The notes beneath the pieces were generated by a model. The model saw only the letters and a program-made list of their open reading frames with translations, was not told the origin of the DNA and made no database searches. From Hahnella aquatica (GTDB taxonomy: Bacteria; Pseudomonadota; Gammaproteobacteria; Burkholderiales; Burkholderiaceae_A), in contig OZ239144.1 of the NCBI GenBank assembly GCA_965194505.1, positions 496,001 through 560,000 of the forward strand: a stretch of DNA of 64,000 nt. The letters run 5' to 3'. Below are positions 50,963 to 59,919 of this stretch, piece by piece (position 1 is the first letter of the stretch; each line of letters starts with the position of its first letter). The translations under genes and the position numbers were made by a program.

Positions 50963-52623
50963 CAACATTCAGCTCCGACCGCAGTCAGCAAACTGGGATT
51001 GCGTTGCTGCTCTTGATCGGTGGCATGGCCTTTGTTCTGCTGCCAGTGCTGACACTGCTCGCCAGGAGTGTTTTTGAGGGGCAGGGTGGTTTTGTCGGGC
51101 TTGTCTACTTTGCGGCTTATTTTGAGACGCCCAGCCTCGTAGATTCTCTCGTTCGGAGTATTTGGATTGCGGCGGTGTCATCCTTGGTCACGACTGTCTT
51201 GGCCTTTCTCTTTGCCTACTGCATTTGCATGACCCGTATGCCTTTTAAGGGCCTTTTCCGGGGCTTGGCGCTGATTCCACTCATGGCGCCGTCGCTCCTC
51301 ATGGCCATCAGTCTTGTTTACTGGTTTGGAAATCAAGGCGTGCTCAAGTCGTGGCTTGGTGGCGTCTCCATCTACGGTGAACTCGGAATCTTCTTGGGCT
51401 CTGTGCTCTGGACCTTTCCCCATGCCCTCATGATTCTCATGGCCAGTCTTACCGTGCGAGATGGACGGCTGCCCGAGGCTGCGAGAAGCCTTGGCGCGAG
51501 TGAATGGCGAGTCTTTCGAACCGTAACGCTACCTCAGGCCCGTTATGGGCTTTGGATGTCATTGATCCTGGTATTCGTCCTGGTCATCACCGACTTTGGT
51601 GTTGCAAAGGTGATTGGTGGACAGGCCAACGTGCTAGCCACCGACCTCTACAAACAGGTCATTGGCCAGCAGAATTTCTCGATGGGTGCGGTGGTGGGTG
51701 TGATCCTCCTGATGCCTGCGCTGGCTGCATTCTGGCTGGAACGTTATGTCAGGGCTCGGCAGGCGGCAGCGCTCTCAGCGAGGGCCGTGCTGGCCACACC
51801 CTCTAAGAGCCGCCTGCTGGCGCTTGTGGCCACGCTGTTCTGTGGCCTGATCAGCCTGGTGTTTCTGGCGATGATTGGAATGGCCATCTTTGCGGCCTTC
51901 GCCACCTACTGGCCCTATAACTTGGAGCTGTCTCTGAAGAACTTTCGTTTCAATGACATGGATGGCGGTGGCTGGCAGACTTATTGGAACTCCACTCAAA
52001 TGGCAGCCGGAACAGCGCTCATTGGTGGTGGCCTGGCCTTTATGACCGCTTGGATCGTTGAGAAATCGAGGGTTCCGAAGGCAGTTCGCGAGGCGACGAA
52101 TCTACTGGCGACCATGCCCATGGCCATTCCGGGGCTTGTGCTGGGGCTGGGATACATTCTCTTCTTTAACCATCCAGCCCAGCCACTCGGATTTCTCTAT
52201 GGCTCGATCTGGATTCTCATTCTTTGCACGGTGGCTCATTTTTTCTCAACTGCACACCTCACCATGCTCGCAAGCCTTCGCCAACTCGACAAGGAGTTCG
52301 AGTATGTCTCTGAGTCTCTTGGGCAGCCATTCTGGAGGACACTCAGGCGAGTGACCATGCCTGTCTGTCTGCCAGCCACACTAGAGGTCTCGGGCTATTT
52401 TTTTGTCAATGCCCTCACGACGGTGTCCGCCGTGGTGTTTCTCTATAGCCCTGCGACGCAGTTGGCATCGGTGGCCGTGTTGAACATGGATGATGCCGGT
52501 GATGTGGCTCCCGCTGCGGCGATGGCCGTGCTTATCTTTCTCACGGCCTCAGTGGGGCGGTTACTCTTCGGGGCCTGCTCTTGGTTACTACTGCATCAGA
52601 CTCAGCGTTGGAGGCTGACTTGA
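50950..52623 (+). CDS. phnU: 2-aminoethylphosphonate ABC transporter permease (fused double domain)
   Basis: A 557-residue permease comprising two binding-protein-dependent domains in one chain with about twelve membrane segments. Each half has an EAA loop: EAARSLGASEWRVFRTVTLP near 180 and YVSESLGQPFWRTLRRVTMP near 460. These contact the ATPase. Fused permeases are usual in the AEP group. It overlaps the ATPase gene by 13 bases at its 5' end, and its TGA overlaps the TTG start of the next gene. Confidence 0.92.
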   Translation: MAVLTTFSSDRSQQTGIALLLLIGGMAFVLLPVLTLLARSVFEGQGGFVGLVYFAAYFETPSLVDSLVRSIWIAAVSSLVTTVLAFLFAYCICMTRMPFKGLFRGLALIPLMAPSLLMAISLVYWFGNQGVLKSWLGGVSIYGELGIFLGSVLWTFPHALMILMASLTVRDGRLPEAARSLGASEWRVFRTVTLPQARYGLWMSLILVFVLVITDFGVAKVIGGQANVLATDLYKQVIGQQNFSMGAVVGVILLMPALAAFWLERYVRARQAAALSARAVLATPSKSRLLALVATLFCGLISLVFLAMIGMAIFAAFATYWPYNLELSLKNFRFNDMDGGGWQTYWNSTQMAAGTALIGGGLAFMTAWIVEKSRVPKAVREATNLLATMPMAIPGLVLGLGYILFFNHPAQPLGFLYGSIWILILCTVAHFFSTAHLTMLASLRQLDKEFEYVSESLGQPFWRTLRRVTMPVCLPATLEVSGYFFVNALTTVSAVVFLYSPATQLASVAVLNMDDAGDVAPAAAMAVLIFLTASVGRLLFGACSWLLLHQTQRWRLT

Positions 52624-53753
52624 GACGGATTCATTCAGATCTGTTGGTGATTGGCAGCGGCATTGTTGGCCTGGCCCATGCCTGGGCAGCGGCGTCTCGG
52701 GGCATGTCGGTCACTGTTCTTGAGAAGAACGATCGCTGTACGGGTGCATCCATTCGAAACTTTGGCTTTGTAACGGTCACAGGCCAGCGGGCCGGCACCA
52801 CCTGGCAGAGGGCTCGTCGATCGCGAGAGATCTGGGCCGAGATTGCTCCGCAGGCCAAGATTCCCGTCTGTCAGACGGGCCTATGGGTGCTCGGAAGGCG
52901 ACCCGAGACGGGCCCGGTGCTAGAGGCGTTTGCAGCCTCGGACATGGGGGAAGGCTGCCGGCTCTACTCTGCGGCCGAGCTCTCAGAGCGTGCGCCTTAT
53001 CTTCGTTCCCAGACGGCATGGGGGGGGCTTTACTCACCCCACGAGCTTCGCGTGGAGTCGGTCACGGCAATCCCCCAGCTTGCAAAGTGGTTGAGTGACC
53101 AACTCGGTGTCCGCTTCTTTTTTGGCCAGGAGGCACTCGAGCTCGATGTGGGGCGAGTGAACTGTGCAAATGCATCCTTTGGGGCCGAGCGTGTCGTGCT
53201 GTGTCCTGGCACCGAATTGGCAGGACTGGCAGCTCCCTACTTGGCAGGCCATGGTCTGGGGCTGACGCAATTGCAGATGATGCGGCTTGTCCCCCGCAAC
53301 AATGCGCGGCTACCGAGCGCTGTGATGTCTGATCTGAGTCTTGCTCGCTATGCAGGGTACACCGGGCTTGGGGTGCACCAGCCGCTGCTCGCCCGACTGC
53401 AGGAGGAGCAGCCAGAAGCACTGGCCGCGGGTGTGCACCTGATTGTGGTGCAGGGCCTGGACGGTTCATTGGTGGTGGGAGATTCTCACCATCCTGCCCA
53501 GGATGTGCTGCCCTTTGTTGATTCAGACATCAACGCCATCATCCTGCGGGAGATGGGCGAGACCTTGGACATCGGTGAGTGTGGGCTGGCCGCCATGTGG
53601 CTGGGCTGGTATCCCGTTGGGGGCACAGATGACGCACTGGTGCTCGCACCGCATCCGAGTCTTCGGGTGGTCACTGTGACCAGTGGAACCGGTGCAAGCA
53701 CCGCTTTTGGATTGGCAGAGGAGGTCATTGAGACATGGATCGGCAACCTTTAA
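52620..53753 (+). CDS. FAD-dependent oxidoreductase of phosphonate clusters (TIGR03364 type)
   Basis: A 377-residue D-amino-acid-oxidase-fold flavoprotein: DLLVIGSGIVGLAHAWAAAS FAD motif, then NFGFVTVTGQ and a C-terminal TVTSGTGASTAFGLAEEVIE. Proteins of this family are regularly encoded with phosphonate genes and are thought to oxidise aminophosphonates or N-methylated forms to phosphonoacetaldehyde, which PhnX then cleaves. The TTG at 52620 was chosen because GGAGG lies five bases upstream and it overlaps the permease TGA; frame-wise a TTG 39 bases further upstream is possible. The stop overlaps phnX by 19 bases. It probably replaces the missing aminotransferase PhnW. Confidence 0.87.
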   Translation: MRRIHSDLLVIGSGIVGLAHAWAAASRGMSVTVLEKNDRCTGASIRNFGFVTVTGQRAGTTWQRARRSREIWAEIAPQAKIPVCQTGLWVLGRRPETGPVLEAFAASDMGEGCRLYSAAELSERAPYLRSQTAWGGLYSPHELRVESVTAIPQLAKWLSDQLGVRFFFGQEALELDVGRVNCANASFGAERVVLCPGTELAGLAAPYLAGHGLGLTQLQMMRLVPRNNARLPSAVMSDLSLARYAGYTGLGVHQPLLARLQEEQPEALAAGVHLIVVQGLDGSLVVGDSHHPAQDVLPFVDSDINAIILREMGETLDIGECGLAAMWLGWYPVGGTDDALVLAPHPSLRVVTVTSGTGASTAFGLAEEVIETWIGNL

Positions 53754-54526
53754 GGGCAGTGGTCTTTGACTGGGCAGGGACGCTCATTGATTTTGGGAGC
53801 CATGCGCCGATGGGCGCCTTCGTGGAACTCTTTCACAGGCATGGCGTGGAAATCAGCATCGAGGATGCCCGTGGGCCGATGGGCTTGCCGAAGTGGGATC
53901 ACATACAGGCTCTGGGACAACTCGCTCACGTGCAGCACCAATGGGAGAGTCGCTACGGTCGTTCGCTCGGTGACGCCGATGTGGACGCGCTCTACGAGGT
54001 CTTTGTTCCCATGAATCTCGAGGCGGTGAGGCACCATGCAACGCTTGTTCCGGGAGCGCTTGACACCATTGCATGGCTACGGGATCGGGGGATCAAGATC
54101 GGCACCACGACTGGCTACAGCCGCGCCATCATGGAGGTGGTCCTGCCACTGGTTGCGCAACAGGGCTTCGAGCCAGACAGCCTTCTGTGTGCTGGCGACC
54201 TTCCAGTGACACGTCCCACACCCCTTGGTATGTATCAGGCCCTCATCGATCTTCAGGCCTGGCCAGCCCAGGCGGTTGTGAAGGTGGATGACACCGTGCC
54301 AGGGCTTCTCGAGGGGCGATTTGCAGGCTGCATGACGGTCGGCATACTTGCCAGCGGGAATGAGGCTGGCCTGACCGCAAGTGCTTGGGGATCCATGGAT
54401 CGAGATGCCCGCCAGGCCGTTCGCATTCGGGTGGCAGAGCGACTGGTCGAGGCACGTCCCGATTATCTTATCGACACGGTGGCCGACTTGCCTGACCTGT
54501 TGGAGAAAACCCATGACATCGCTTGA
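53735..54526 (+). CDS. phnX: Phosphonoacetaldehyde hydrolase
   Basis: Cleaves the carbon-phosphorus bond of phosphonoacetaldehyde to acetaldehyde and phosphate. The 263-residue HAD-type enzyme has the nucleophile Asp12 in VVFDWAGTLIDFG, Lys53 in GLPKWDHI (the Schiff-base lysine at the classical position), TTTGYSRAIMEVVLPL and a later VKVDDTVPGLLEG. It overlaps the FAD gene upstream by 19 bases and the PhnZ-like gene downstream by 14, implying equal expression. Together with the FAD enzyme it gives a complete route from aminoethylphosphonate to phosphate, without PhnW. Confidence 0.95.
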   Translation: MDRQPLRAVVFDWAGTLIDFGSHAPMGAFVELFHRHGVEISIEDARGPMGLPKWDHIQALGQLAHVQHQWESRYGRSLGDADVDALYEVFVPMNLEAVRHHATLVPGALDTIAWLRDRGIKIGTTTGYSRAIMEVVLPLVAQQGFEPDSLLCAGDLPVTRPTPLGMYQALIDLQAWPAQAVVKVDDTVPGLLEGRFAGCMTVGILASGNEAGLTASAWGSMDRDARQAVRIRVAERLVEARPDYLIDTVADLPDLLEKTHDIA

Positions 54527-55031
54527 CGACCTGCTGTCGATTTATGAGGTCCGAGGGGAGCGGCAGTATGCGGGTGAGCCGGTGGATCAACTGGCGCACG
54601 CCTGGCAGTCCCTTCGATTGGCAAGAGATGCAAAGGCTGGTTCCGCCCTGCAATTGGCCGCCTTCTTTCATGACATCGGTCATCTATTTGATGATGCGGA
54701 TGTTCCGCATGAGCGGGTGGGTGCCGCGGTGCTTGCAGGGCTCCTCGGACCAACGGTGGCACAGGTGGTTGCTCTTCATGTCGATGCCAAACGGTACTTG
54801 GTTGCCACCGAGCCAGACTATGCTGCGCTGCTGTCAGAGGACTCTGTCCGAAGTCTGGCTCGGCAGGGAGGGCCGATGACACACAGCGAGACTTTGGACT
54901 TTCGGCGCAAGCCCGGGGCCGATCAGGCCATTCGGCTGCGGCGATGGGACGAGGCGGCGAAGGACGGGTCTCTTTGCTCCCCTCCATTTCAGCTCGTTCG
55001 GGAGACTGTACACGGCATTCTGGCTAGATAA
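54513..55031 (+). CDS. PhnZ-like phosphonate-degradation HD-domain oxygenase
   Basis: A 172-residue HD-domain protein of the PhnZ/TIGR03276 group, relatives of the di-iron oxygenase that splits 2-amino-1-hydroxyethylphosphonate. QLAAFFHDIGHLF holds the HD ligands and HVDAKRYL the family-specific segment; YAGEPVDQLAHALQ-like text near residues 19-30 contains the gating tyrosine region. PhnZ normally needs PhnY to make the hydroxylated substrate, and no PhnY is present here, so either PhnY lies elsewhere or the enzyme acts on another phosphonate. Its ATG overlaps phnX by 14 bases, and its end overlaps the convergent phnE by 8 bases. Confidence 0.87.
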   Translation: MTSLDDLLSIYEVRGERQYAGEPVDQLAHAWQSLRLARDAKAGSALQLAAFFHDIGHLFDDADVPHERVGAAVLAGLLGPTVAQVVALHVDAKRYLVATEPDYAALLSEDSVRSLARQGGPMTHSETLDFRRKPGADQAIRLRRWDEAAKDGSLCSPPFQLVRETVHGILAR

Positions 55032-55842
55032 GGCGCCTTCGTGCTGCGGCGGAGACCCACTCGCTCAGAATGACCGTGACCAAGATGGCCATCAGAATAA
55101 GCGTCACCTCTGGCCATGCCAATCGGCTCATGGCGCTCTCGAGCAAAAGCCCGATTCCGCCGGCACCGACCAGCCCAAGCACCGTCGACTCGCGGATATT
55201 GATGTCCCAGCGAAAGAGACTGATGGCCACCAGGGTGGGCATGACCTGTGGAAGCACCCCATAGTCAATGACCTGCAGCTTGGATGCGCCTGTGGCTTGA
55301 AGTGCCTCGATGGGCTTGATGCTCACCTCTTCAATGCCCTCATAAAGCAGCTTCCCAATGAACCCGATGGAGCGCAAGGCGATGGCAAGGATGCCGGCCA
55401 GCGGACCGGGGCCAACGATGGTCACCAGTAGCAGCCCCCAAATGAGAGAGTTGATGGAACGTGAGGCAACGATCAGCAGCAGTGCAATGGGCTGAATGAA
55501 TCGCCGGCTGGGCGTGGTGTTGCTTGCAGCCAGAAAGGCCAGGGGAACTGCGATGAGAAGCGCCAGGACTGTGCCGAGGGTGGCGATGTGAATGGTTTCA
55601 ATCAAGGGCGGCCAGAGACGGTCGAGCAGCTCCCAGCGTGGAGGCCACATCCGCGCCCCAATGTCGGCGGCCTGGCGTGGGGCATCCAAGACAAAACCCC
55701 AGAGAGTCTGCTCGGTCATGACTTGCCAGCAGAAGACGACCAGAATCACCAACAAGAAGTAGGCAAAGAACCGAATCCACTCCTGTCGAGATGTCCTTCG
55801 GTGCCAGCCGGAAGGGCCGTCCTTTGTCTGAATAAGTGGCAT
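55024..55842 (-). CDS. phnE: Phosphonate ABC transporter permease PhnE, second copy
   Basis: A 272-residue inner-membrane permease with about six membrane segments. EALQATGASKLQVIDYGVLP is the PhnE-type EAA loop; the following FRWDINIRESTVLGLVGAGG and GLLLE match PhnE. It starts at ATG 55842, preceded by AGGAGG at normal spacing, and lies 19 bases after the first phnE. Two PhnE copies in tandem suggest a heterodimeric pore. It meets the plus-strand phosphonate-degradation operon tail to tail. Confidence 0.92.
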   Translation of the reverse strand: MPLIQTKDGPSGWHRRTSRQEWIRFFAYFLLVILVVFCWQVMTEQTLWGFVLDAPRQAADIGARMWPPRWELLDRLWPPLIETIHIATLGTVLALLIAVPLAFLAASNTTPSRRFIQPIALLLIVASRSINSLIWGLLLVTIVGPGPLAGILAIALRSIGFIGKLLYEGIEEVSIKPIEALQATGASKLQVIDYGVLPQVMPTLVAISLFRWDINIRESTVLGLVGAGGIGLLLESAMSRLAWPEVTLILMAILVTVILSEWVSAAARRRLI

Positions 55843-55861
55843 GGTGACGCGCCTCCTGGCC

Positions 55862-56692
55862 CTACTGAATCCGTCGGCGAATGAAGCCCGAGCTGTACTC
55901 GGTGGCCAAGACAATGAGGATGATGATGATCAAAATGGCCGCAGCAGAGTCGTACTCGTAGCGATCCATCGCGGTATTCAGCGTCCCGCCGATGCCGCCT
56001 GCACCAACAATTCCCACCACAGCCGACTCTCGAAAGTTAATGTCAAAACGGTAGGCCGAGAGACCGGCAAGTCTTGGGAAGATCTGAGGCCAGACGGCAT
56101 AGTCCACCACCTGCCACCAGCCGGCACCGGTGGATCGAATGGCCTCAAGGGGGGCGGCATCAATCTCCTCGATGTCCTCCGCCAGTAACTTTCCGAGAAA
56201 ACCAACCGTGGAGAGGGTGAGGGTGAGAAAGCCTGCGAAGGTCCCGAACCCGAAGAGGGCCACAAAGAAAATGGCAATGAGAACCTCTTGGAATGTTCGG
56301 GAGAATGCAATGACGCCCCTGCAGAAGAAGTAGACCGGTGCTGGCGCAATGTTTCGGGCGGCTCCGAGCCCAAACGGCACCGAGAGCAGCACTCCGGCCA
56401 CAGTCGACGTGACCGTCATCGTGAGGCTTTCTTGAAGACCAATCCAGATATCGGCGCCGCGTGAGGTGAAGTCCGGCCTCATGAAGCCCTCGAGAAACCT
56501 CACTGCTCGACCAAGACCCTCGGCCACCCGTTCCCAGTTCACATTCACCGAGTCGGTTGCCCAGACCATGTAGGCGAGTACGACCAACAGGGTGCCCCAT
56601 TTCTGCCAGGCGTGAGCAAAGAGTGGTGGCCGCCGCCAGGTTGGCGCAGACCTCGATGCGGCTGCGCCCATCGGGCTGTAGACCAGCGGCAT
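55862..56692 (-). CDS. phnE: Phosphonate ABC transporter permease PhnE, first copy
   Basis: A 276-residue PhnE with EAIRSTGAGWWQVVDYAVWP (EAA loop), FRVDINFRESA-type text read as YRFDINFRESAVVGIVGAGG, and five to six membrane segments. The stop of phnC overlaps its start (position 56692 is shared), so it is translationally coupled. It differs clearly from the second copy in the N-terminal region, as expected for subunits that pair in a heterodimer. Confidence 0.92.
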   Translation of the reverse strand: MPLVYSPMGAAASRSAPTWRRPPLFAHAWQKWGTLLVVLAYMVWATDSVNVNWERVAEGLGRAVRFLEGFMRPDFTSRGADIWIGLQESLTMTVTSTVAGVLLSVPFGLGAARNIAPAPVYFFCRGVIAFSRTFQEVLIAIFFVALFGFGTFAGFLTLTLSTVGFLGKLLAEDIEEIDAAPLEAIRSTGAGWWQVVDYAVWPQIFPRLAGLSAYRFDINFRESAVVGIVGAGGIGGTLNTAMDRYEYDSAAAILIIIILIVLATEYSSGFIRRRIQ

Positions 56693-57462
56693 CAGTCGCC
56701 CGTGCCTTCGGTCACGTGTCCCCAGTCCTCTTGACCATAAATGTCGCTGAGTACAGATGGGCTCAATCCCTCCGGAGGACCGTCATAGACCTTCCGACCA
56801 GCCTTCAGTCCGACAATCCTGGATGCGAATGAGGTTGCCAAGGGCACATCATGAATATTGATGATGCTTGGGAGTTGCCGCTCCCCGCAGACTTCAACAA
56901 TGAGTCGCATGATCTGCCGAGAGGTCTTTGGGTCTAGGCTGGCTGTGGGCTCATCAACGAGGAGCAGGCTGGGGGTTTGCTGTAAGGCGCGCGCAATGCC
57001 CACCCGTTGTCGCTGGCCACCAGAGAGCTGGTCGGCACGTTTATCCATGTGTTCGGAGAGACCGACCCGTTCAAGGAGAGACAGCGCGCGCGAGACGTCC
57101 TCCGCAGAGAAGCGTCGAAGGAGTGATCGCCAGAAAGAGACATAGCCAAGCCGCCCTGAAAGCACGTTCTCCATCACGGTCAGGCGCTCGACCAGCGCAA
57201 ACTCTTGAAAGATCATGCCAATGCTGCGCCGAATGGTGTGGAGGCGGTTTGCCGGCGCCTGAGTGATGTCGAGGCCATCGAGCAGAATCTGCCCCCCAGT
57301 GGGTTCAACCAGGCGATTGACGCATCGAATGAGTGTTGACTTCCCCGCTCCTGATGGTCCGATCAACGCAACAACTTCTCCGGGGCTAACCGTAAGATCC
57401 ACCCCAGAGAGCGCCAAATCGCCGCGGGCGTAACGCTTTGTCAGATTCCGTATTTCAAGCAT
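56692..57462 (-). CDS. phnC: Phosphonate ABC transporter ATP-binding protein
   Basis: A 256-residue ATPase with Walker A GPSGAGKST, signature LSGGQRQR and Walker B LLLVDEPTASLD, then IINIHDVPLAT replacing the usual SHD switch, as is typical of PhnC. It lies 45 bases after phnD. The membrane arrangement D-C-E-E is the common order for phosphonate importers without the phn C-P lyase genes. Uptake substrate could be a broad set of alkylphosphonates or phosphite. Confidence 0.94.
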   Translation of the reverse strand: MLEIRNLTKRYARGDLALSGVDLTVSPGEVVALIGPSGAGKSTLIRCVNRLVEPTGGQILLDGLDITQAPANRLHTIRRSIGMIFQEFALVERLTVMENVLSGRLGYVSFWRSLLRRFSAEDVSRALSLLERVGLSEHMDKRADQLSGGQRQRVGIARALQQTPSLLLVDEPTASLDPKTSRQIMRLIVEVCGERQLPSIINIHDVPLATSFASRIVGLKAGRKVYDGPPEGLSPSVLSDIYGQEDWGHVTEGTGD

Positions 57463-57507
57463 CCGAGACCGCTCCGAAAACCTTCGACCTCGGATGGTGC
57501 TGCAGGA

Positions 57508-58452
57508 TCACTTACAGGTGTACTTCACATCCATGGCGGTGTCGATCTTGCGAACAACATCCCAATGCTGCTTGTAGGTGATGGGGATGAACTTGGCCTC
57601 GCCCGACTTCTCGAACTCTTTCTGCAGATCGGAGCCGGCCCATGGAAAGCTAAAGAAAGCGTCCTTTACCTTCTGAGCCAACTCGGGCTTGAGGTTGTAG
57701 ACATGGCCATACCCAGTGGTGGGAAACGTCTGCGATTTATAGATGGTTTTGATCTGTGTGGGCTTGACTGCATCTCGGGCAATCATGCGCTTGAGAACTG
57801 AGTTTGCAATGGCTGCAGCATCGTAGTCCTTATTGGCCACACCGAGAATGGAGTTGTCGTGCTTGCCCGAGAAGGCCGGGGTGAAATCCTTACCCGCTTC
57901 CATCTTGAACTCGGATTTCAACAGGGCCGATGGGGCCTTGTACCCAGAGTTGGAGGTCTCAGAAGTAAACGCCATGCGCTTGCCTTTGATGTCTTCCACC
58001 TTGTTGATGCCACTTGTTGGATGGGTGATGATCTCCATCTCGTAGCCAAACGAATTATCGGCTCTGGCCATCATTGCAAATGGCACGAAGCCCGTGCAGT
58101 TGACGGCCAGCGGGTTAGAGCCAGTGTTAAAGCCGGCCACGTGGAGTCGGCCTGCACGCATGGCTTCCAGTTGAGCTGCGTTGGACTGGACTGGAAAGAA
58201 CTGAACTTTCTTGCCAGTTGTTTTTTCCATGTGCTTGATAAAGCCATCCCAGACCTTCGCATAAACGGCGGGGTCTTCTACTGGTGTGTATGCGAAGACC
58301 AGGGTGGCGGGATCGACCCAATCTTTGGGATTTGTGGGGGCATCGGCCACAAGGTCGCCATTGGTGTCTTTGAATCGGGCATCCATGGCAAGTGCCATTG
58401 GGGCGGTGGCGAGCAATACGGGTGCAAGCGTGAGGGTCAGTAGGCGGTGCAT
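57508..58452 (-). CDS. phnD: Phosphonate ABC transporter substrate-binding protein
   Basis: A 314-residue periplasmic binding protein with signal peptide ending APMALA. LVFAYTPVEDPAVYAKVWDG, KVQFFPVQSNAAQLEAMRAG, and TSETSNSGYKAPSALLKSEF contain the PhnD phosphonate-binding serine/threonine signature. The gene heads the phnDCEE operon and carries a Pho-box-like sequence (58510-58527) ending 57 bases upstream of ATG 58452. A phosphodiesterase gene lies directly upstream on the same strand. Confidence 0.93.
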   Translation of the reverse strand: MHRLLTLTLAPVLLATAPMALAMDARFKDTNGDLVADAPTNPKDWVDPATLVFAYTPVEDPAVYAKVWDGFIKHMEKTTGKKVQFFPVQSNAAQLEAMRAGRLHVAGFNTGSNPLAVNCTGFVPFAMMARADNSFGYEMEIITHPTSGINKVEDIKGKRMAFTSETSNSGYKAPSALLKSEFKMEAGKDFTPAFSGKHDNSILGVANKDYDAAAIANSVLKRMIARDAVKPTQIKTIYKSQTFPTTGYGHVYNLKPELAQKVKDAFFSFPWAGSDLQKEFEKSGEAKFIPITYKQHWDVVRKIDTAMDVKYTCK

Positions 58453-58509
58453 GAATTGAACTCCTAGCGTGAGGGGTTAGACGGCTCGCTCGAATTCTGG
58501 GGTGGGGAG

Positions 58510-58527
58510 ATGACAAATTTGTGAAGC
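58510..58527 (-). promoter_or_regulatory. Candidate Pho box upstream of phnD
   Basis: On the minus strand the sequence GCTTCACAAATTTGTCAT matches 13 of 18 positions of the PhoB consensus; the downstream half-site TTGTCAT is nearly perfect. It ends 57 bases before the phnD ATG, and CAGAAT, a fair -10 element, begins 10 bases after it, as in known PhoB promoters. Confidence 0.6.
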
Positions 58528-58542
58528 AGCCGGGGGCTGAAA

Positions 58543-59772
58543 CTACTTGAGCACCTGTGCGGCAAGTAACCCGCTTGCATCATGCGCAGCCGGCTCAATT
58601 CCCAAGAGCCTGCAGAGCAGGGGGTAGACCTCTCGATTGGGCATTCGCGCCAGGGACACTGGCTTGATGGTTGGCCCGTGGGCAATTAGGAAGCCCTGCA
58701 TCTCCGGGTGCTCAGGGTCAAAGCCGTGCTGCCCTGGTATGGGAAAGGCTAGCCGCCGGTCGCTGAGTGACCATCCCAGCTTGGCCAGACAGACGACATC
58801 CGGAACGCGTCGGTGTTCGAGTGGACCGAGCCGCTCTGGTGCCAGGGCCTTGGGCCAACACTGCAGGTTTGGCTCTCTGGAGAGAGCAGCCAGAACAGCC
58901 TCTTGTGATTCACCGCCCAAGCGCAACGCGGGGGCCGGGCCCGTCCATTCCCAGCGCGCATTGGGGAAATGCCGAAGCAGTGCAACTCCATCGATGGTCT
59001 GGCCCAAGGGCACATGGCTCATGCCATGGTCCGAGACAATCACGAGTGTGGTCTTATCCCAGAGGCCCGCGTTCCGTAACCCTTCGATCAGCAGTCCGAT
59101 GGCGGCGTCCACCAGTTCCATGGCCTGATTGACCTGTGCACTGTCTGGGCCATGGGCGTGCCCCTCGGAGTCCACGTCGGAGAAATAGAGTGTGGCGAAG
59201 TCGGCCTGTGGCCGATCTGGACGAATGTCGGTCAGCCAAGTGAGCAGTCGCTCTGCACGCTCCTTGGAGCTGAGGTCGTGCTGGTAGGGCAGCCAGTCTC
59301 TCGGCTGTATGCCGTTGATCAATACCTCAGACCCCGGCCAGAACAGGGTTGAACTGATGCGCCCCTGCCTGCCGGCGGTGACCCAGATGGGTTCGGCCTC
59401 TGACCACCAGGCCGGGTTCGTGACGGCTGCACGATCTCGCAGGCGAAAGACCTGATGGGTGATGGTGGGGTCGACCATGGCGTTGTTCAAAATGCCGTGT
59501 CGCCCCGGGTATCGGCCGGTCACGATGCTCACATGGTTGGGGAAGGTCACGGAGGGAAAGACGGGGGTGAGTTCCTCAACCCGGGCCCCGCCTGCTGCCA
59601 GACGTTGCAGGTTTGGCGCATGTCCACGCGCAAGGTAGTCGGCCCGAAAGCCATCAATGCCGATGAGAATCACCATGGGCTTGGGCACCGTGCGTTGGTC
59701 AGCCGCCTGAACGGCGAGCCCGATCAGCGCAGTCAGCAGGGCCGCAGCAGCCCGACGGTACAGGTTGGTCAT
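58543..59772 (-). CDS. Secreted nucleotide pyrophosphatase/phosphodiesterase (alkaline phosphatase superfamily)
   Basis: A 409-residue exported enzyme of the NPP family. ILIGIDGFRADYL supplies the first metal Asp, FPSVTFPNHVSIVTG the nucleophile Thr, and VSDHGMSHVPLG the second metal site. A signal peptide precedes residue 25 (LTALIGLAVQAADQ). It would hydrolyse phosphodiesters such as nucleotides, or possibly phosphonate monoesters, outside the cytoplasm. Its position upstream of phnD on the same strand, between two Pho-regulated units, suggests phosphate acquisition. The ATG was taken at 59772, not the earlier 59811, because it gives a typical signal peptide. Confidence 0.87.
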   Translation of the reverse strand: MTNLYRRAAAALLTALIGLAVQAADQRTVPKPMVILIGIDGFRADYLARGHAPNLQRLAAGGARVEELTPVFPSVTFPNHVSIVTGRYPGRHGILNNAMVDPTITHQVFRLRDRAAVTNPAWWSEAEPIWVTAGRQGRISSTLFWPGSEVLINGIQPRDWLPYQHDLSSKERAERLLTWLTDIRPDRPQADFATLYFSDVDSEGHAHGPDSAQVNQAMELVDAAIGLLIEGLRNAGLWDKTTLVIVSDHGMSHVPLGQTIDGVALLRHFPNARWEWTGPAPALRLGGESQEAVLAALSREPNLQCWPKALAPERLGPLEHRRVPDVVCLAKLGWSLSDRRLAFPIPGQHGFDPEHPEMQGFLIAHGPTIKPVSLARMPNREVYPLLCRLLGIEPAAHDASGLLAAQVLK

Positions 59773-59840
59773 GTGATGGATCCCGACATTTGCCTCGCCC
59801 CATGTTAACAACGGGACAAGACATTACTTGGCTGCTGCGC

Positions 59841-59858
59841 GCGTCACTGAACTGTCAT
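59841..59858 (+). promoter_or_regulatory. Candidate Pho box upstream of btaAB
   Basis: GCGTCACTGAACTGTCAT matches 13 of 18 positions of the PhoB consensus; its second half-site is the exact CTGTCAT. It ends 61 bases before the btaA ATG. The divergent phosphodiesterase starts 69 bases away on the other side, so one box might serve both. Confidence 0.62.
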
Positions 59859-59919
59859 GTTCATCGTTCAATCTTTCTGAAACATTTCTAAAACAGTGTC
59901 AGCGGGAGGCTCAGCATTC

